A stretch of DNA of 16,854 nt. It comes from Desulfarculales bacterium UBA702. GTDB taxonomy: Bacteria > Desulfobacterota > Syntrophobacteria > Syntrophobacterales > Syntrophobacteraceae. How positions within the stretch are numbered: position 1 is the first letter of the stretch; every line of letters begins with the position of its first letter. The stretch lies in the NCBI GenBank assembly GCA_002298165.1, contig DBMI01000087.1, positions 1-16,854 of the forward strand, in the 5' to 3' direction. Below the pieces are notes generated by a model. The model was given only the letters and a program-made list of their open reading frames with translations, ran no database searches and was not told the DNA's origin. The position numbers were made by a program, and so were the translations under genes. Shown here in pieces: positions 14,076 to 16,854 of this stretch.

Positions 14076-16633
14076 TACGGCCGGAACCGGGACCAGTTAC
14101 CATGCAGCAAGATTTCACCGTCTGCGCGCTTTGCGGCGTCCCTGTGGGCCGCTCCGGCATAACTCAGCCTGCCGGGGGCGGAACGTCTCATTTTTGCTGC
14201 ACCGGGTGCATGTATGTCTTCCAAATACTTTTCAATCAACCCGAAGGTTTTCCCGAGGATTATAAAAAGACTGAACTCTACCAGGCGTGTGTTGCGGCTG
14301 GGCTTATTCCTTCAGGTGAGGGACAAAAAAGATCTGTTCCGGAGGGCGGCAATCTTGACCTGCCCCAATTCAATCTGGAGTCCCTGCGGAGTTTTGGATT
14401 TCGCTACCCTCGGTCGGATGTTGAGGATGAATCAGCGATAGAAGGCAACGTAATACTCGATGGGCTTTCCCAGGAGGTTTCGCTCAGGATCGAAGGGATG
14501 TGGTGTGTTGCCTGCTCCTGGCTAATCGAGCAACTCCTTCGGAAGATGGAAGGGGTCCTTTCCGCCTCGATTTTCTTTTTTTCAGATATTGCTCGCATAA
14601 AGTATCTGCCTCATCTTATCAGCCCAAAACAGATCATGAGTTCCATAACACGTCTGGGATATCGGGCCGTGCCGATCGAACAGTCGGCAGGTCCCGTCAG
14701 CAGTGAAAGCCTTGTTGTTCGGCTGGGCGTTTCCGCAATTCTTTCAATGAATATCATGATGATCTCGATGGCCCTATACTATGGATTTTTTGAGGATATA
14801 GGTAGAGAAGAGGGGGCCAACTTTTCTTACGTACTCTGGGTGCTTGCGACTCCGGTGATACTCTATGGCGGGTGGCCTATAATAAAGCGTGCCTACTGGG
14901 GAATGCGCCACATGACCCCGACAATGGACCTTCTGGTAGCATCCGGCGCTCTTGCCGCTTACTTCTACAGTGTCGTCCAGATGTTTCGGGGAGGCCTTCA
15001 CATCTATTTCGATACGGCCTCGACGCTGATCACGCTGGTCTTGCTCGGAAGATTCATCGAAGTTCGCGCTCGAGAAAAGATTTCCGCCGGGATAACGGCG
15101 CTTCTTCACGCTGCAAACACCAAGGCCCGCCTGGTTCAGGGTGGGAGGGAGACCTGGACGGCGGCCGAGAAGGTCCGCCCGGGCGATGAGGTCCTGGTGC
15201 TTCGGGGCGAGCGGGTTCCGGTGGACGGGCGTGTAGTGTCGGATCTGGCGGTGGTGGACGAGTCGGTGATTACGGGCGAATCGAGGCCGGTTGAAAAAAA
15301 GCTTGGGGCAAGTGTGCCGGCCGGAGCACTGGTGCTGGGAGAGGATGTGAGATTCGAAGCCGAGCGCGCCGGCAGCGAAAGCTCACTCAGCCAGATTGTT
15401 GCGCTTATACAGGAGGCCCTTTCGGCGAAGAACAGGGTCGAGCTTTTTGCCGACAGCGCCATGCGGCGCCTGGTTCCGGGGGTCCTCGCCCTTGCGGCGG
15501 CAACGGCCGGAGCGCTCCTCCTTCTTGAGGTCCCGACGGATGAAGCCCTTCTGCGAGCGCTGACGGTGCTCGTTATAACCTGCCCCTGCGCGCTGGGCAT
15601 TGCGACGCCTCTTGCCAGGGTGGCTGCAATCGCTCGGGCACGTGAATCAGGTATTTTGATAAGAAATCCCGCCCTTTTCGAGCGCTCGGAAGGCCTTTCG
15701 CGAATAATCCTCGACAAAACCGGCACCCTCACGGAGGGCAGATACATTCTACGCGAGATCGACACCTTAGAGGGCTTGAAAGATGAGGCATTGAGGCGCG
15801 TTGCTTCGGCCGAAACCATGTCGGACCACTTCCTGGGCCGGGAAGCCGTTCGGGCCGCCCGTGAAAAAGGTCTGACCTTGGACCGGGTGCTCTCGTTCGA
15901 ACCTGTCGAGGGTCTTGGAATTTTTGCCCTGACGGAATCGGGCGAAGTAATCGCCGGAAACCGGCGGCTGATGGCTGGTCGAGGGCTCGAAATTCAGGCT
16001 GCGCTGGATGCGAGAGCACGCATTTTAGAAGGCGAAGGATCGACTGTCGTGTTCTTTGCCTGGGATGGCGAGGTTCGAGGGTTCCTGGTATTTGGAGACA
16101 GGGTAAGGCCCAATGCCGCCAAAGCAATTGAGGCTATTCGCGAACTCGGAATAGATGTATGCATGGTCTCGGGGGATTCACGGGAGACTACGGCCGCGGT
16201 TGCGCGCGATATCGGAATCGAGAATTACCACGGCCAGGCACTGCCAAAGGACAAGGTAGACATTATCGCGGGGTGCCAGACGAGCGGCCTGCGCACCGCA
16301 ATGGCCGGTGACGGCTTGAATGATGCTGCGGCGCTTGCGCGCGCGGATATCGGCATAACTGTAGGCCCCGGTGCCAACCTCGTGCGCGAGGTGGCAGACG
16401 TCGCTGTATTCGGGGATGATCCCCTCAAGATCCCCGAACTGATTGCCCTGTCACGCCTCACATTCAGAATCATACGGCAAAATCTTTTCTTCGCGTTCTT
16501 CTACAATGCTCTCGGGATTCCGCTTGCGGCCGCCGGAGTCCTGAATCCTCTCCTCGCCGCCTTCGCAATGTTTGCCAGCAGCACAACGGTAATTTTGAAT
16601 ACCATCAGAATTTCTCGATTTCGCCGGGTATAG
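14072..16633 (+). CDS. CcoI/CopA2-like copper-transporting P-type ATPase
   Basis: This 853-residue P1B-type ATPase pumps Cu(I) across the inner membrane, in CcoI/FixI/CopA2 proteins for cbb3 oxidase assembly. The N-terminus has the cysteine-rich domain of that subgroup (C18-x2-C21, then FCCTGC at 41-46). An HMA-type domain follows, with C145-x2-C148 in GMWCVACSW. Further on are TGE 401-403, the membrane metal site C504-P-C506, the phosphorylation loop DKTGT starting at D548, and GDGLND 746-751. The nucleotide-domain HP motif reads HF (H586-F587). I chose ATG 14072 because it overlaps the upstream stop by 4 bp; ATG 14102 is possible. The frame is open back to 13742 inside the upstream gene, which is not real coding. 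A hairpin follows the stop. Confidence 0.92.
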   Translation: MIRPEPGPVTMQQDFTVCALCGVPVGRSGITQPAGGGTSHFCCTGCMYVFQILFNQPEGFPEDYKKTELYQACVAAGLIPSGEGQKRSVPEGGNLDLPQFNLESLRSFGFRYPRSDVEDESAIEGNVILDGLSQEVSLRIEGMWCVACSWLIEQLLRKMEGVLSASIFFFSDIARIKYLPHLISPKQIMSSITRLGYRAVPIEQSAGPVSSESLVVRLGVSAILSMNIMMISMALYYGFFEDIGREEGANFSYVLWVLATPVILYGGWPIIKRAYWGMRHMTPTMDLLVASGALAAYFYSVVQMFRGGLHIYFDTASTLITLVLLGRFIEVRAREKISAGITALLHAANTKARLVQGGRETWTAAEKVRPGDEVLVLRGERVPVDGRVVSDLAVVDESVITGESRPVEKKLGASVPAGALVLGEDVRFEAERAGSESSLSQIVALIQEALSAKNRVELFADSAMRRLVPGVLALAAATAGALLLLEVPTDEALLRALTVLVITCPCALGIATPLARVAAIARARESGILIRNPALFERSEGLSRIILDKTGTLTEGRYILREIDTLEGLKDEALRRVASAETMSDHFLGREAVRAAREKGLTLDRVLSFEPVEGLGIFALTESGEVIAGNRRLMAGRGLEIQAALDARARILEGEGSTVVFFAWDGEVRGFLVFGDRVRPNAAKAIEAIRELGIDVCMVSGDSRETTAAVARDIGIENYHGQALPKDKVDIIAGCQTSGLRTAMAGDGLNDAAALARADIGITVGPGANLVREVADVAVFGDDPLKIPELIALSRLTFRIIRQNLFFAFFYNALGIPLAAAGVLNPLLAAFAMFASSTTVILNTIRISRFRRV

Positions 16634-16649
16634 AGGCCAAAAACCTTGC

Positions 16650-16673
16650 GGCAGGCTGGAAAGCCTGCCCCAC
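16650..16673 (+). repeat. Hairpin after the copper ATPase; small repeat, copy 2
   Basis: GGCAGGCT (16650-16657) and AGCCTGCC (16662-16669) form a perfect 8-bp stem with a GGAA loop, 17 bp past the ATPase stop. Positions 16652-16673 are the second copy of the 13292-13313 repeat. Without a T tract it is not a standard terminator but may protect the mRNA 3' end. Confidence 0.55.
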
Positions 16674-16690
16674 CGATTTGCGGCAACGGC

Positions 16691-16716
16691 GCATGATGCG
16701 AAAACGCGTTGTCATT
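16691..16716 (+). repeat. 26-base direct repeat, copy 1
   Basis: It begins GCATGATGCGAAAAC and ends TTGTCATT. The same 26 bases with two changes recur at 16829-16854, 138 bp downstream. The strong palindrome at 16717-16744 follows it directly. Confidence 0.6.
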
Positions 16717-16744
16717 GTAGGGGCAAAAGATTTTTTGCCCCTAC
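16717..16744. repeat. Perfect 12-bp-stem palindrome
   Basis: GTAGGGGCAAAA (16717-16728) and TTTTGCCCCTAC (16733-16744) form a perfect 12-bp stem with a 4-base loop (GATT). A T run lies inside the right arm, so it is not a normal terminator. It belongs to the gene-free repeat stretch 16634-16854. Confidence 0.65.
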
Positions 16745-16783
16745 TGCGGCGATGGTCATCTCGATTTCCGGCGCTCCCTGAGG

Positions 16784-16822
16784 CTCTTGTGCTCCGCACC
16801 CGGATATGAACCCGGGTTACCC
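16784..16822 (-). repeat. Hairpin-tail repeat, copy 3
   Basis: This matches 3241-3279 at 35 of 39 positions in the same orientation. The hairpin arms carry one mismatch, while the tail GTGCGGAGCACAAGAG on the minus strand is intact. Confidence 0.7.
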
Positions 16823-16828
16823 GGCAGG

Positions 16829-16854
16829 GCATGATGCGAAAACCCATTGTCATT
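16829..16854 (+). repeat. 26-base direct repeat, copy 2 (at window edge)
   Basis: This copy matches 16691-16716 at 24 of 26 positions and ends exactly at the window edge. The 138-bp spacing could be the unit of a longer tandem array continuing to the right. Confidence 0.55.

Noticed and set aside
16634..16854. CRISPR array at the right edge
   Set aside because: Only two direct repeats 138 bp apart, with palindromes between them; spacing and structure do not fit a CRISPR array.

Overview
The window looks like chromosomal DNA of a Gram-negative bacterium, most plausibly a member of the Desulfobacterota (former Deltaproteobacteria). That placement is an inference. It rests on the gene types (CheX/CheY pair, assimilatory sulfate uptake with an iron-sulfur APS reductase, CcoI-like copper ATPase, exported M16B peptidase pair) and on the many palindromic intergenic repeats; no rRNA or other phylogenetic marker is present. 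No tRNA, rRNA, CRISPR array, transposase or phage gene was seen.

Layout. (1) 81-1858, minus strand: a CheY-like phosphatase gene (cheX) directly behind a single-domain cheY, then a separately promoted single-domain response regulator of the Rcp1-like type. (2) 2242-2784, plus strand: an exported PEBP/YbhB-like protein. (3) 2785-3315: a gene-free convergent gap packed with inverted repeats and hairpins. (4) 3316-8196, minus strand: a sulfate assimilation operon read sbp, cysT, cysW, cysA, cysH, from a good sigma-70-type promoter at 8309-8336. A 167-bp element with perfect 14-bp terminal inverted repeats sits between sbp and cysT. (5) 8552-10246, minus strand: a cytochrome b5/DUF2231 fusion followed by a tandem universal stress protein. 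(6) 10433-13216, plus strand: two M16 peptidase genes, one with the zinc site and one without, each exported. (7) 13356-16633, plus strand: a TauE/SafE-like (UreH_2-type) membrane protein overlapping a CcoI/CopA2-like copper P-type ATPase by 4 bp. (8) 16634-16854: another gene-free stretch of repeats running off the window.

How the genes fit together. The sbp-cysTWA products import sulfate, and CysH reduces its activated form APS, so the operon covers both ends of early sulfate assimilation (the ATP sulfurylase is not here). The M16 pair looks like a split heterodimer. The TauE-like/ATPase pair is typical of copper delivery to cbb3-type oxidase, though no ccoNOP genes are in view. CheY and CheX form a signal/phosphatase pair without nearby receptors or kinase.

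The coding content is mostly recognisable. The least explained material is the intergenic repeat network: at least three copies of a hairpin-plus-tail repeat, two different MITE-like inverted-repeat elements each placed 5 bp past a stop codon, and a 138-bp-spaced direct repeat at the right edge. I found no convincing new multi-gene system.
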